A stretch of 64,000 nucleotides of DNA. It comes from Sulfurimonas marina (GTDB lineage: Bacteria > Campylobacterota > Campylobacteria > Campylobacterales > Sulfurimonadaceae). Positions 28,231 through 36,116 of the stretch are shown piece by piece (the stretch's first letter is position 1; every line of letters starts with the position of its first letter). Under the pieces are notes generated by a model, which saw nothing but the letters and a program-made list of their open reading frames with translations, had not been told where the DNA came from and ran no database searches. The position numbers and the translations under genes were made by a program. The stretch is taken from contig NZ_CP041165.1 of NCBI RefSeq assembly GCF_014905095.1, forward strand, positions 2,046,001 through 2,110,000, in the 5' to 3' direction.

Positions 28231-28527
28231 CTACCAAGTAATGAATATTTTTAAAATTGATTCTGTAAGAACTATCTTCTTTGTTTTTAAAGATTCTTCT
28301 TTCCATTTTTCAAATTCAATAGCCCATTGTACTAATGGATGAGGAGTTTTCCTAAATAAGTACATATGTTTTCTATTAGAGGATTCCTTAGAGTCTTTTT
28401 CTCTCTTTTGTTTTTCTTGTTGAATTTTTTTATTCAGCCATTTTGAACCCACGGTATCTATTACAATGTTTCTATAATGAATTATATCTTTTAGGCTTAA
28501 TGTAACATTTTCAAAAATATGACTCAT
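28231..28527 (-). CDS. 98-codon frame, probable N-terminal portion of the adjacent nuclease-like gene
   Basis: The frame encodes a basic helical segment (SKWLNKKIQQEKQKREKD, then HPLVQWAIEFEKWKEESLKT) and stops at 28231, shortly after the run AAAAA at 28248-28252. Removing one A joins ..TESILK to YSLLGSSLEKVRMLNGFDK.. of the downstream frame, giving one continuous protein of about 406 aa. This is read directly from the sequence. Whether it is a true frameshift mutation, a sequencing error, phase variation or programmed slippage is open. Confidence 0.6.
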   Translation of the reverse strand: MSHIFENVTLSLKDIIHYRNIVIDTVGSKWLNKKIQQEKQKREKDSKESSNRKHMYLFRKTPHPLVQWAIEFEKWKEESLKTKKIVLTESILKIFITW

Positions 28528-28539
28528 ATCTAAAGGCCT

Positions 28540-29190
28540 TTATTGTTCTTCTGTATCACTTAAACTAATCGGACTAATTGGCTCGACATCTATTGCTTCA
28601 ATTGTCGTACTATTAATTTGGTTTAGAACCTTATCCCAAGTTAAAAATTTAATTGCAGAAGCTCTATAAAAATGTTTTTGTCTATAACCATTAGCTTTGT
28701 TAAAGAGAGATTTTTGTTCTAAACTTGAGTAACGACTATCCTTTACAAGTGTTTCCTTCTGTCCTATTAATATACCACCAAGCTTAACATCTTCAGGATC
28801 AATAATTGAAAACTCAGTCCTAAACTGTTGATTTTGTTTACATTCTTCACAATAATGTAGTAGTTGGTTTTCTGCCTTAGTTAGCTCTTTTGAAGGTTTT
28901 ACTCTATTTTTGTTATCAAATATATACACTACTGTTTGTGGTGACTTTACTTCCCAGATATATACAACTCTTCGTACATTTCCAGCATCATCTTCTAGCG
29001 AGCAAGGAACAATTAAATCTATATCACCATTGGTGGTAGGATATTCTGTCACGAAATCATAAAATTCATTCGGTGTTTCATGTGCAAATAAATCTTTTGC
29101 ATATTGTAAGTATTCTCGTGCTTCAACTTCGTTATGTCGATTTTCTTCCATTAAGTCCTTTAGCTCTTGTGCTAATTTACTTAAACTCAT
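28540..29190 (-). CDS. Shedu/DUF4263-like nuclease domain protein
   Basis: This 216 aa protein has a PD-(D/E)XK core: E at FVTEYPTTNGDIDLIVP (about 47-63), then VVYIWEVKSPQTV (about 76-88) as the ExK strand, then an ENQLLHY helix and GGILIGQKETL. The C-terminal RASAIKFLTWDKVLNQI matches the way DUF4263/Shedu domains end. Shedu proteins are single-gene anti-phage nucleases, so a defence role is a fair hypothesis. It overlaps the upstream gene by 14 nt and precedes the next by 12 nt, so it is the second gene of an operon. Assignment is by motif pattern, not by search. Confidence 0.6.
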   Translation of the reverse strand: MSLSKLAQELKDLMEENRHNEVEAREYLQYAKDLFAHETPNEFYDFVTEYPTTNGDIDLIVPCSLEDDAGNVRRVVYIWEVKSPQTVVYIFDNKNRVKPSKELTKAENQLLHYCEECKQNQQFRTEFSIIDPEDVKLGGILIGQKETLVKDSRYSSLEQKSLFNKANGYRQKHFYRASAIKFLTWDKVLNQINSTTIEAIDVEPISPISLSDTEEQ

Positions 29191-29704
29191 TTTCTCTCCA
29201 TACTTTTATTGTATATGCAATTAATTCATCAAGATATTCATAAGCATTATAATCGTCAATTTCTTTACCGTAGGATATTATAAAGCCTAAATTAATATTA
29301 TATTCAACTAAGCCTAGCTCTTTAGTTGTAATAGACTGATGATGATTCTCTAAAATAATTGTACAATCTTCACCAATAGACAGCCCGATTGAATTTTTCA
29401 GATGATTAGACTTAATGTAAGCATTACGAGTATTCTCTAATCTAAATATTGCAGGTCTGCTTTTTATAGTTGTATATAAAGCTGGGAAAGGAATGAAGTT
29501 TTGTTGAGAGTAGATTTCAATTCTTTCATATTCTTTTTGCGATAATAAAAATACACCTAAAAGGTGTTGAGTTTTTACAAAATAAACTTGATGTTCTCCT
29601 CCAAACAGAGAATAAAGATGTTTTTTTATATTTTTGGGCCCATTTAGTAAACGGTAATTGAGTATCTCCCTTATACGCTCTTCATTGATATGATTTTGCA
29701 ACAT
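29177..29704 (-). CDS. Unknown protein, first gene of the nuclease operon
   Basis: This 175 aa protein begins with a helical segment (HINEERIREILNYRLLNG) and continues with beta-rich sequence and no membrane helix or catalytic motif that I recognise. AAGGAAG lies about 10 nt before the ATG. The 14-nt overlap with the Shedu-like gene means the two are co-translated and probably act together, for example as sensor or inhibitor and nuclease. No function is assigned. Confidence 0.65.
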   Translation of the reverse strand: MLQNHINEERIREILNYRLLNGPKNIKKHLYSLFGGEHQVYFVKTQHLLGVFLLSQKEYERIEIYSQQNFIPFPALYTTIKSRPAIFRLENTRNAYIKSNHLKNSIGLSIGEDCTIILENHHQSITTKELGLVEYNINLGFIISYGKEIDDYNAYEYLDELIAYTIKVWRENEFK

Positions 29705-29803
29705 TCAGTAATACTTCCTTTTAAATTAAAAAAATAATTAAGATTAAATAATATTGTACAAAAAAATTCTATATCGTAGGCTAATAATAGATTTTTCAGC
29801 TAC

Positions 29804-29835
29804 TTGGTAGCTAGAGTAGTGTCTTTTGGTAGCTT
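29804..29835 (+). repeat. Right pair of TTGGTAGCT repeats (putative integrase arm sites)
   Basis: TTGGTAGCTA at 29804-29813 and TTGGTAGCTT at 29826-29835 are direct repeats 22 bp apart inside the right end. They match the pair at 23304-23324. The remaining 29705-29897 contains the cargo promoter region and no gene. Confidence 0.6.
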
Positions 29836-29897
29836 TTATTGATAGAAGAGAGAATTTAAAGTGGCTATTTTAGGGCTTTTTAGTTTATTTTAGGCCC

Positions 29898-29921
29898 TCC
29901 AGTATCCGGAGCCACTTCTTT
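29898..29921 (+). repeat. Right attachment repeat (attR core)
   Basis: An exact 24-bp copy of 23239-23262, starting TCCAGTATCCGGAGCC, that recreates the tRNA-Asn 3' end without the rest of the tRNA. It marks the right boundary of the element; host sequence resumes toward the P-type ATPase gene. Confidence 0.88.
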
Positions 29922-30006
29922 TATGAATCCCTAAAATATAGACTTTAAAACTTAACAAGCATCTGTGAAGTAGCTAAATATCTCCTTTTTGTGCCAATAT
30001 ATACGA

Positions 30007-32535
30007 TCATTTTTCACTTTTAAACTTGAATTGGCACCATAAATATTCACCCCATTTCCGGATCTCGATCATGCTAAATATCCATAGTGCCAATAATCCG
30101 ATCATCGTCAGAGATTCTTCATTTAATGGAAGCGTATGAAAAAGATCTGAGAGTAGATAGATTGCAAACAGCTGCAGTGCAAACCCTATACCTATGCCAT
30201 AAAATATATATGGATTAATCTGTAGTGATTTTTTAATATTTTTTAAAAACGGTTCATGCTCTTTTAAAGATTGCAAACCGTTGATCCATGTAGCAATGAC
30301 AAAGGCCGTAAAAAGTGTAGAGATTGCACTTTCTTTTGTGGAGTGTTCTAACATCCAGGCATACAGAAAGAGAGAACCAATACTAATGACCAAAACAACA
30401 TAAAATACACGAAGAAGCTGGACTTTATCTAAAAACTGCTCATGTAATTTATTTGGAACCCTATTCATCACATCCTCTTCATCTTTTAAGAAAGGAAATG
30501 TTTTATCCAAAGCACTGTTGGCAACGAGATTGATCCACAAAATCTGTATAGGATAGAGTGGTAAAGGTAACGACATTAAAATAGCAGCAGTGATAAGGAA
30601 CACTTCATCCAACGATGTAGAAAGTAAAAAATAAATCGTTTTTCGGATATTGTTTGCAATGGAACGTCCCTCTTTAATGGCCTCAACAATTACTGAGAGA
30701 TTATTGTCGGCCAGCACCATATTTGCAGTAGATTTTGCTGCATCAGTTCCCTCTCCCATAGCTATCCCTAAATCGGCACTTCTTAGTGCAGGAACATCAT
30801 TTACACCATCTCCTGTTACGGCAACTATCTCTCCCTTTTTTTGCAACATCTTAACGATACGGTATTTATGCTCAGGGAGCACCCTCGCCCAAACGGTTAC
30901 CTTTGACACTGTTTTTGCCAGTGTATCATCATCCATTTCGTTGAGTTCTTTTCCACTAACAACCAGATCGCCCTCTTTGTAGATGTTGACAGATTTTGCA
31001 ACAGCCGCAGCAGTCAGAGCATTGTCACCTGTGATCATCATCAGTTTGATACCGGCTTTTTGTGCCGTTTGCACAGCCTCTAAAACACCCTCTTTTGGAG
31101 GATCCAAAAAGCCCACTAGACCTACGATCTCAATTTCCCATTGATTGATATCATCTGTTGTATGTTCCCCCATACCGAGTGCAATAACTCTTAAACCATT
31201 AGATGCCAACTTATCGTGTTCTTTTTCAAGAACTTTAAAATCATCCTCATTGGTGGCAAACTGTTTAAGTGATTCAAAAGCACCTTTAACAAAAAGCTTA
31301 TGCTCTTTTTTAATCATATGTGAACTTGCCATCAATCTATACTTGGTATCAAAAGGATAGAGGTTGATACGTGGGTATTTTTCTCTAATACTCTCATACT
31401 CTTTACCAACCCACAGAGCGAGTGCAGTATCCACAGGATCCCCTTTCCCTTCTACCGATTCATTGGCGAGTGCGGAAACAGTTTGTGAAAATGTCTCATG
31501 AAGATAAAAGACATCGTTTACTTCCAGTTTTCCCTGTGTGATAGTACCCGTCTTGTCAGAAGCGATAACCGTCGTGCTCCCTAAGGTTTCAACAGAGGGC
31601 AAATGACGTATATACACTTTTCTAATGCTCATCGCCATAGCCCCTATGGTAAGAACCAAAGTAATAACAATAGGTAAACCTTCCGGTACAGAAGCAACCA
31701 GCAAAGCGATGATGAGATAAATAATTTCTACAATCTCTCTACCTTCAAAAAAAGAAAGTGTAGCAATGATAAGAATCATAATTGATACAACAACCATGTG
31801 TTTTTTAATAAAAACTTCCAGTGCTTTATGCAATGGTGTTTCTCTAGGCTCCTCTTCAGCTTTGCTTGAAATAGATGCCAAATAGGTTTGTTGTCCGGTA
31901 AATACGACAAAACCTTCTGCTTTACCTTTGATAACCGTTGTTCCGGAGAGTGCCATATTGTCGAGTTCATAGGGAAGTGTTTCTTGGGGTAATGTTAGGT
32001 TTGCATCTTTTTGTACAGGTACCGACTCCCCTGTAAGTATCGATTCATCAATAACCAGTCCGTTAGTATTAAAAAGACGTATATCTGCAGGTACAATATC
32101 ACCTTCAGTCAAGATGATTACATCTCCGGGTACAAGCTGTGAAGATGAAATAGTAAATATTTCACTATCACGTTTAACCTGGGTTTTATTTTCTGTCAGT
32201 TTTTGAAGCGCTTTGATCGATGAGAGTGCTTTGACCTCCTGCCAAAATCCTATCAAGGAATTGATTAGAATAATAAGAAGGATAAGCAATCCTTCGTGTA
32301 TTTTTCCTAAAAAAAGAGAGAGTATTGTAGCAACTACCAGTACATACACTAACGGACTTTTAAACTGTGCTAGAAAAAGTGTAAAAAGATTATGTTTTTT
32401 TTCTTTAATCTCATTGAAACCATAGATAGAAAGATTTTTCTCAACAGCCGAGTGGCTGAGCCCTTTTTTTGATGTTTCCATCTTCTTAGCCAACAATTCA
32501 ACAGCTTCACTATAAGGATGCTCTGGAATAATCAT
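30007..32535 (-). CDS. P-type cation-transporting ATPase (type II)
   Basis: This enzyme of about 842 aa pumps a cation across the cytoplasmic membrane using ATP. The phosphorylated Asp is in SDKTGTITQGK, the actuator TGES is in ILTGESVPV, the hinge is TGDGVNDVPALRSAD, and M4 has the PEGLP motif seen in Ca2+ and related type IIA pumps. A shortened C-terminal helical region ends the protein. I prefer the ATG at 32535 because AGGAAGAG precedes it; the ATG at 32550 lacks a binding site. The transported ion (Ca2+, Mn2+, Na+ or other) cannot be decided. Its 3' end lies just outside attR. Confidence 0.92.
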   Translation of the reverse strand: MIIPEHPYSEAVELLAKKMETSKKGLSHSAVEKNLSIYGFNEIKEKKHNLFTLFLAQFKSPLVYVLVVATILSLFLGKIHEGLLILLIILINSLIGFWQEVKALSSIKALQKLTENKTQVKRDSEIFTISSSQLVPGDVIILTEGDIVPADIRLFNTNGLVIDESILTGESVPVQKDANLTLPQETLPYELDNMALSGTTVIKGKAEGFVVFTGQQTYLASISSKAEEEPRETPLHKALEVFIKKHMVVVSIMILIIATLSFFEGREIVEIIYLIIALLVASVPEGLPIVITLVLTIGAMAMSIRKVYIRHLPSVETLGSTTVIASDKTGTITQGKLEVNDVFYLHETFSQTVSALANESVEGKGDPVDTALALWVGKEYESIREKYPRINLYPFDTKYRLMASSHMIKKEHKLFVKGAFESLKQFATNEDDFKVLEKEHDKLASNGLRVIALGMGEHTTDDINQWEIEIVGLVGFLDPPKEGVLEAVQTAQKAGIKLMMITGDNALTAAAVAKSVNIYKEGDLVVSGKELNEMDDDTLAKTVSKVTVWARVLPEHKYRIVKMLQKKGEIVAVTGDGVNDVPALRSADLGIAMGEGTDAAKSTANMVLADNNLSVIVEAIKEGRSIANNIRKTIYFLLSTSLDEVFLITAAILMSLPLPLYPIQILWINLVANSALDKTFPFLKDEEDVMNRVPNKLHEQFLDKVQLLRVFYVVLVISIGSLFLYAWMLEHSTKESAISTLFTAFVIATWINGLQSLKEHEPFLKNIKKSLQINPYIFYGIGIGFALQLFAIYLLSDLFHTLPLNEESLTMIGLLALWIFSMIEIRKWGEYLWCQFKFKSEK

Positions 32536-32691
32536 GCTCTCTTCCTGCATTTATAATTTATTAGATATATATCAGTGTAGCATATTTTTCTCTCATCAAC
32601 CTGTTTATTCTGCCTTAAGCATATTCATATATAATTCAAAAACGTTAAGTGAAACTTTACACTTTACAAAATAACTATATTAGGAGTTACA

Positions 32692-33204
32692 ATGCCTAGA
32701 CAGATACCATGGTGGATTGGCGGAATAGCTATGAGTTTGCTGTTCTTTTTTAGTTTTTCAGAGATAGGTGCCAATCGCCCTATAGGCGCTTCAACGGGTA
32801 TGGCTTACCTCTCAAGCGTACTTTTTGGACTCGATGCAGATAGCTACATCTATACTGCCGAGATAGAAAAATCGGGAGCTTGGGAAGGTGTTATGCTGAT
32901 CGGTGTATTTTTCGGAGGACTTTTTACCTCTATATTTATTACAAAAACATTTCATATCAGCTATATACCGACACTATGGAAAGAGAGAAAAAACTCTTCT
33001 GTAAAGTCACGTATGTTCTGGAGCTTTATAGCAGGTTTTTTACTTGTTTTCGGCGCTAGACTTGCAGGGGGATGTAATGCCGGACATATACTCTCAGGAG
33101 GGAGCCAGTTAGCTATAAGCGGGATTATCTTTGCAATATTTGCACTCGGTACCGGTGTAATAACGGGAAGATTTTTTTATAAGAAAAAGGTGTGTAAAAA
33201 ATGA
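32692..33204 (+). CDS. YeeE/YedE-type sulfur transport protein, first half
   Basis: This 170 aa membrane protein has about four helices and the conserved cysteine-bearing loop RLAGGCNAGHILSGGSQL near residue 121. YeeE/YedE (TsuA-like) proteins import thiosulfate or sulfur species, moving them by conserved cysteines. A TTAGGAG site lies 5 nt before the ATG. The stop overlaps the start of a second such gene, and the two together correspond to the two halves of full-length YeeE. Confidence 0.85.
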   Translation: MPRQIPWWIGGIAMSLLFFFSFSEIGANRPIGASTGMAYLSSVLFGLDADSYIYTAEIEKSGAWEGVMLIGVFFGGLFTSIFITKTFHISYIPTLWKERKNSSVKSRMFWSFIAGFLLVFGARLAGGCNAGHILSGGSQLAISGIIFAIFALGTGVITGRFFYKKKVCKK

Positions 33205-33800
33205 TAGACAGAGTTATAGAGATGTTTGATATAGTTGCAAACGACAACCACGGTTCTGTTTGGCTTGTGCTTTTTATAGGGTTTATTTTCGGAGCCATTA
33301 TTTTATACTCAAGACTTGACAAGTTTGAGAAAATGGCCGGATTTATGATCTTTGAAGATACTTTAGTTCCTCGTATGGCAATGACAACTGTAGCGCTTTC
33401 CAGTATAGGGTTTTACTTTTTAGTACAAAACGGTTATGCCACTTTCTCGATCAAACCTATTTATCTGACAGGACTTATTGTCGGTGCCATTATTTTTGGA
33501 ATCGGTTTGGTTATTCTGGGGAAATGTCCCTCTGCTTTTTTTGTTTCGGTATCTGAGGGAAGAGTCGATGCTTTTGTAGGAGTTCTCGGAGGTATGACGG
33601 GAGGAGCTGTATTTACACTTCTTTATCCGTATATAAAAGAGTTTATGGGACCTTATCTTGGAGCACCTCAGGTAATAGACTTTTTCTCGGACTACTCTTT
33701 TGTAATAGTACCTGTTTTTAGTGCTATCCTTTTATTAACTGCTTACTTTTTACCAACTATAGAGTACAAAGACCCTGCAGATTTTAAAGAGAACAAATAG
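33201..33800 (+). CDS. YeeE/YedE-type sulfur transport protein, second half
   Basis: This 199 aa protein has about five membrane segments and the second signature loop, ILGKCPSAFFVSVSEG, near residue 109. It overlaps the upstream partner by 4 nt (ATGA type). The pair probably forms one transporter for thiosulfate or a similar reduced sulfur compound, which suits a sulfur-oxidising bacterium. Substrate is inferred from the family. Confidence 0.85.
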   Translation: MIDRVIEMFDIVANDNHGSVWLVLFIGFIFGAIILYSRLDKFEKMAGFMIFEDTLVPRMAMTTVALSSIGFYFLVQNGYATFSIKPIYLTGLIVGAIIFGIGLVILGKCPSAFFVSVSEGRVDAFVGVLGGMTGGAVFTLLYPYIKEFMGPYLGAPQVIDFFSDYSFVIVPVFSAILLLTAYFLPTIEYKDPADFKENK

Positions 33801-33857
33801 TTTATAAGGCAACAATTTGTTATAATCTTCTAAGTGATATATTTAAGGAGTTTTTTT

Positions 33858-33968
33858 ATGTTAAAAAAGATAATTATAATAGTTGTTGCTCTCTTAGCAC
33901 TAGGGGGTTTACTCTATAAAGCCCTCAATCCCTCTCCTTACAAACACCCTATGCACAAAGTAGGATAA
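33858..33968 (+). CDS. 36-aa single-pass membrane peptide
   Basis: A short frame (MLKKIIIIVVALLALGGLLY, then KALNPSPYKHPMHKVG) has AAGGAG exactly 7 nt before its ATG. It is a hydrophobic helix with a short basic, His-containing tail. It follows the YeeE pair by 57 nt and could be in the same transcript. Function unknown. Confidence 0.6.
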   Translation: MLKKIIIIVVALLALGGLLYKALNPSPYKHPMHKVG

Positions 33969-33995
33969 TTAGCATCTCTTCCCGGTTATTTTCGA

Positions 33996-34001
33996 TATAA
34001 T
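33996..34001 (+). promoter_or_regulatory. TATAAT -10 element before the diguanylate cyclase gene
   Basis: A perfect TATAAT at 33996-34001 predicts a transcript start near 34008. That leaves about 20 nt of leader to the ATG at 34028 and too little for the ATG at 34016. No strong -35 is visible. Confidence 0.45.
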
Positions 34002-34027
34002 GTTTTCTAATAACAATGGGAAGAGAA

Positions 34028-35005
34028 ATGTTCTATATTATTCTGGTTTTAGTTTTTTTAATCATTTTTATCTATCTAAGATTTCGTAAACAGCAGCAAA
34101 AGCTTATTGAAGCGAAAGAGAAATATAAATCTATTGTTGAAGATTTAGGGGAAAACTTTTTTGCATACCGTATGGATGCAGAGTTTAATTTTGTCTATTT
34201 TAGTAAAAACATGGAAAACATTCTCGGAGTTCCCCCTCAAGATGTTCTAGGAAAAAATTTTGACAATATGTTGGAGTGGACTGGCGACTCCATAGAAGTG
34301 GGTGCAAAAAGTCTCGAAGCCTATTATACGGGCAAACAACAAAGTGATCTTACAATGATGTCATTTATCCATCCTATCACCGGTAAAGAACGCTTTATTA
34401 GAGTAGCAGACCATGCTGTCCATGACAGTTCAGGCAACCTACTATGGATAGAGGGGATTCTGGAAGATATCACCGATAGAATCAATGCAGAAAAAGAACT
34501 TCAGCAAAAGCAACTTGAGTTTGAAAAACTTGCAACTACAGATATTTTGACAGGGGTTTACAACCGCTACTCTATCATGAAACAGATTAAAGAGGAGATG
34601 CGTCGTATTAAACGTAAAGAGGAGCCTTTATCACTCATTATGTATGACTATGACCATTTTAAAGATGTAAACGATAATTTTGGTCATGATATAGGGGACT
34701 ATGTATTAAAAGAAACTACAAAAATTATAAGCCAGGGAATTCGAGAGATTGACAAGATAGGACGTTACGGTGGTGAAGAGTTTCTTATTTTATTACCATA
34801 CTCCAATCTATCCGATACGCTAGAAGTTGCCCAAAGGATAAAAGACGCTGTTGCTTCTCATCATTTCAAAGGTGTAAAACAGATAACAATTAGTTTGGGA
34901 GTTGCCCAGTACAATAAAGGGGAATCTCTGCAGAGCTTATTAAAACGGATTGATGAAAAAATGTATCAATCGAAACATTTAGGAAGAAACAGAGTCTCTT
35001 CATAG
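34028..35005 (+). CDS. Membrane-anchored PAS-GGDEF diguanylate cyclase
   Basis: This 325 aa protein (329 if started at 34016) has one N-terminal membrane helix, a PAS domain with PAC tail (about 30-155), and a GGDEF domain with the intact active site RYGGEEF. RxxD (REID) lies five residues before it, the product-inhibition I-site. It should make cyclic di-GMP from two GTP in response to the PAS signal. I prefer the start at 34028 because GGGAAGAG lies just before it and the TATAAT lies 27 bp upstream. Confidence 0.9.
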   Translation: MFYIILVLVFLIIFIYLRFRKQQQKLIEAKEKYKSIVEDLGENFFAYRMDAEFNFVYFSKNMENILGVPPQDVLGKNFDNMLEWTGDSIEVGAKSLEAYYTGKQQSDLTMMSFIHPITGKERFIRVADHAVHDSSGNLLWIEGILEDITDRINAEKELQQKQLEFEKLATTDILTGVYNRYSIMKQIKEEMRRIKRKEEPLSLIMYDYDHFKDVNDNFGHDIGDYVLKETTKIISQGIREIDKIGRYGGEEFLILLPYSNLSDTLEVAQRIKDAVASHHFKGVKQITISLGVAQYNKGESLQSLLKRIDEKMYQSKHLGRNRVSS

Positions 35006-35015
35006 AAACTCTGTT
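34988..35015. terminator. Hairpin between the cyclase and the 46-aa gene
   Basis: AACAGAGT (34988-34995) pairs with ACTCTGTT (35008-35015), with an inner TCT/AGA pairing. It overlaps the cyclase stop codon and sits downstream of the convergent small gene, where a TTTCTTCC stretch follows on the minus strand. Probably a two-way terminator. Confidence 0.55.
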
Positions 35016-35038
35016 ATAAAAAGATTACTCTAAAAGTA

Positions 35039-35179
35039 TTAATCTTTCTTTTTGCCGATACTCCATTTGTTACCTTGATCACAAACAGACCATTTACTTT
35101 TTTTAGGCTTGTTTTTCTTTTGTCCAACACCCCATTGAGTGTTGTTCTCACAAATAGACCACTTTCTTGTTCTAGGCAT
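35039..35179 (-). CDS. 46-aa protein made of two Trp/Cys repeats
   Basis: The frame starts at ATG 35179 with GAGG 6 nt upstream. It holds two copies of one unit: KWSICENNTQWGVGQKK and KWSVCDQGNKWSIGKKK, separated by a short basic linker (NKPKKS). Each unit has Trp, Cys, an acidic residue, Trp, Gly and a Lys pair at the same spacing. The product is strongly basic with two cysteines. No family is recognised. The good ribosome binding site and the internal duplication argue that it is a real gene. Confidence 0.7.
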   Translation of the reverse strand: MPRTRKWSICENNTQWGVGQKKNKPKKSKWSVCDQGNKWSIGKKKD

Positions 35180-35273
35180 CTTTTTCCTCGTATATTTTTT
35201 ACAGAAATTATATCACCAAAATAGGAATTTTAAGCATAAAAAATTCTGATGTCAAAAAGGAAAATTTTTCTCT

Positions 35274-36116
35274 TTATATCCCCATCAATTCTGATGCTTC
35301 CATAACAACAACTACACCCGTAGGATCTGCAGCTTCAACGATCTGATGAACTGCTCTTACTTTACTGTTATCGACAATGAGCATTAGCAGCCCTCTTTCA
35401 TTTCCGCTGTGGAGTGTTGAGCCTTCAATAACCACTCCACCCTCATGCCCTAGTTTATGTACAAGCTGTGTTTTTAACTCCTCGGCATTATTTGAAGAGA
35501 TATGGATCAGTTTTTTAGAAGGTCGGCCGGAGATGATCACATTGAGTCCTCGACTCGTTAAGTACACCCCTAACAAACTCCAAAGCATACTGTCCAGTGT
35601 CGGAAATACAAATCCTGCAGCAAGCACGATTAAAGCATCGAGCATAATGATGAGATCACCCTCTTTAAAATGTGTCTTACGTGCAATAAAACTCGCAATA
35701 ATAGAAGGCCCACCGGGTGAAGCACTCGAAGAGATTATAAAGCCGAGACCAATACCGATGAGCAATCCTCCGAATATCGCCCCTAAAAGAGGTTCTTGTG
35801 TTAAAGCAGGGAACTTTAACTCCTCTATGAAAAGGTCTGCCGCCATTGCTATAACGACAATGGCAAAAATGGTTCTAAAGGCATAACCGCGCCCTATAAA
35901 CTTCATACTCATAAGAACCATAGGGATATTGATAGCCAACATAATTGTCCCTACAGAAAGACCCGTAAAATAGTTTATTAAAATCGCCATTCCGGGTGTC
36001 CCTCCGGAAGTGATTTTATTGGGTACAAGGAAAAAACTTACACCCGCGGCGAGTACTACCCCGCCGATTAAAATCATCAAGTAGCGTTTGAGTTCTTTAT
36101 TTAAATTAGTGTTCAT
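35274..36116 (-). CDS. YitT family membrane protein (DUF161/DUF2179)
   Basis: This 280 aa protein has five or six membrane segments, with the family N-terminal stretch SFFLVPNKITSGGTPGMAIL near residue 28 and a GPSIIASF segment. A cytoplasmic DUF2179 domain (about 195-275) ends with TDPTGVVVVMEASEL. The family is of unknown transport function. I take the ATG at 36116; an upstream ATG at 36137 would overlap the FKBP gene by 32 nt and has no better binding site. Confidence 0.83.
   Translation of the reverse strand: MNTNLNKELKRYLMILIGGVVLAAGVSFFLVPNKITSGGTPGMAILINYFTGLSVGTIMLAINIPMVLMSMKFIGRGYAFRTIFAIVVIAMAADLFIEELKFPALTQEPLLGAIFGGLLIGIGLGFIISSSASPGGPSIIASFIARKTHFKEGDLIIMLDALIVLAAGFVFPTLDSMLWSLLGVYLTSRGLNVIISGRPSKKLIHISSNNAEELKTQLVHKLGHEGGVVIEGSTLHSGNERGLLMLIVDNSKVRAVHQIVEAADPTGVVVVMEASELMGI

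Larger units (their letters stand above)
23239..29921. mobile_element. Integrated element in tRNA-Asn (integrase, HTH, Rep_trans initiator, nuclease cargo)
   Basis: About 6.7 kb lies between two identical 24-bp repeats, one being the 3' end of tRNA-Asn. Inside, all genes are on the minus strand: a tyrosine integrase nearest the tRNA, a small HTH protein, a Rep_trans-like initiator, then four to five cargo genes with two PD-(D/E)XK-type nucleases and a membrane protein. The cargo is visibly more AT-rich than the flanking genes. There are no capsid, portal, terminase, Zot or type IV secretion genes, so it is neither a full phage nor a self-transmissible ICE. A plasmid-like or satellite element that excises and replicates by rolling circle fits best. 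Confidence 0.85.

Noticed and set aside
29898-29921. Second tRNA-Asn
   Set aside because: Only the 3' end of the tRNA is present; it is the duplicated attachment core.
23239-29921. Prophage
   Set aside because: No structural, packaging or lysis genes and only about 6.7 kb; Rep_trans initiator and nuclease cargo fit a plasmid-like element better.
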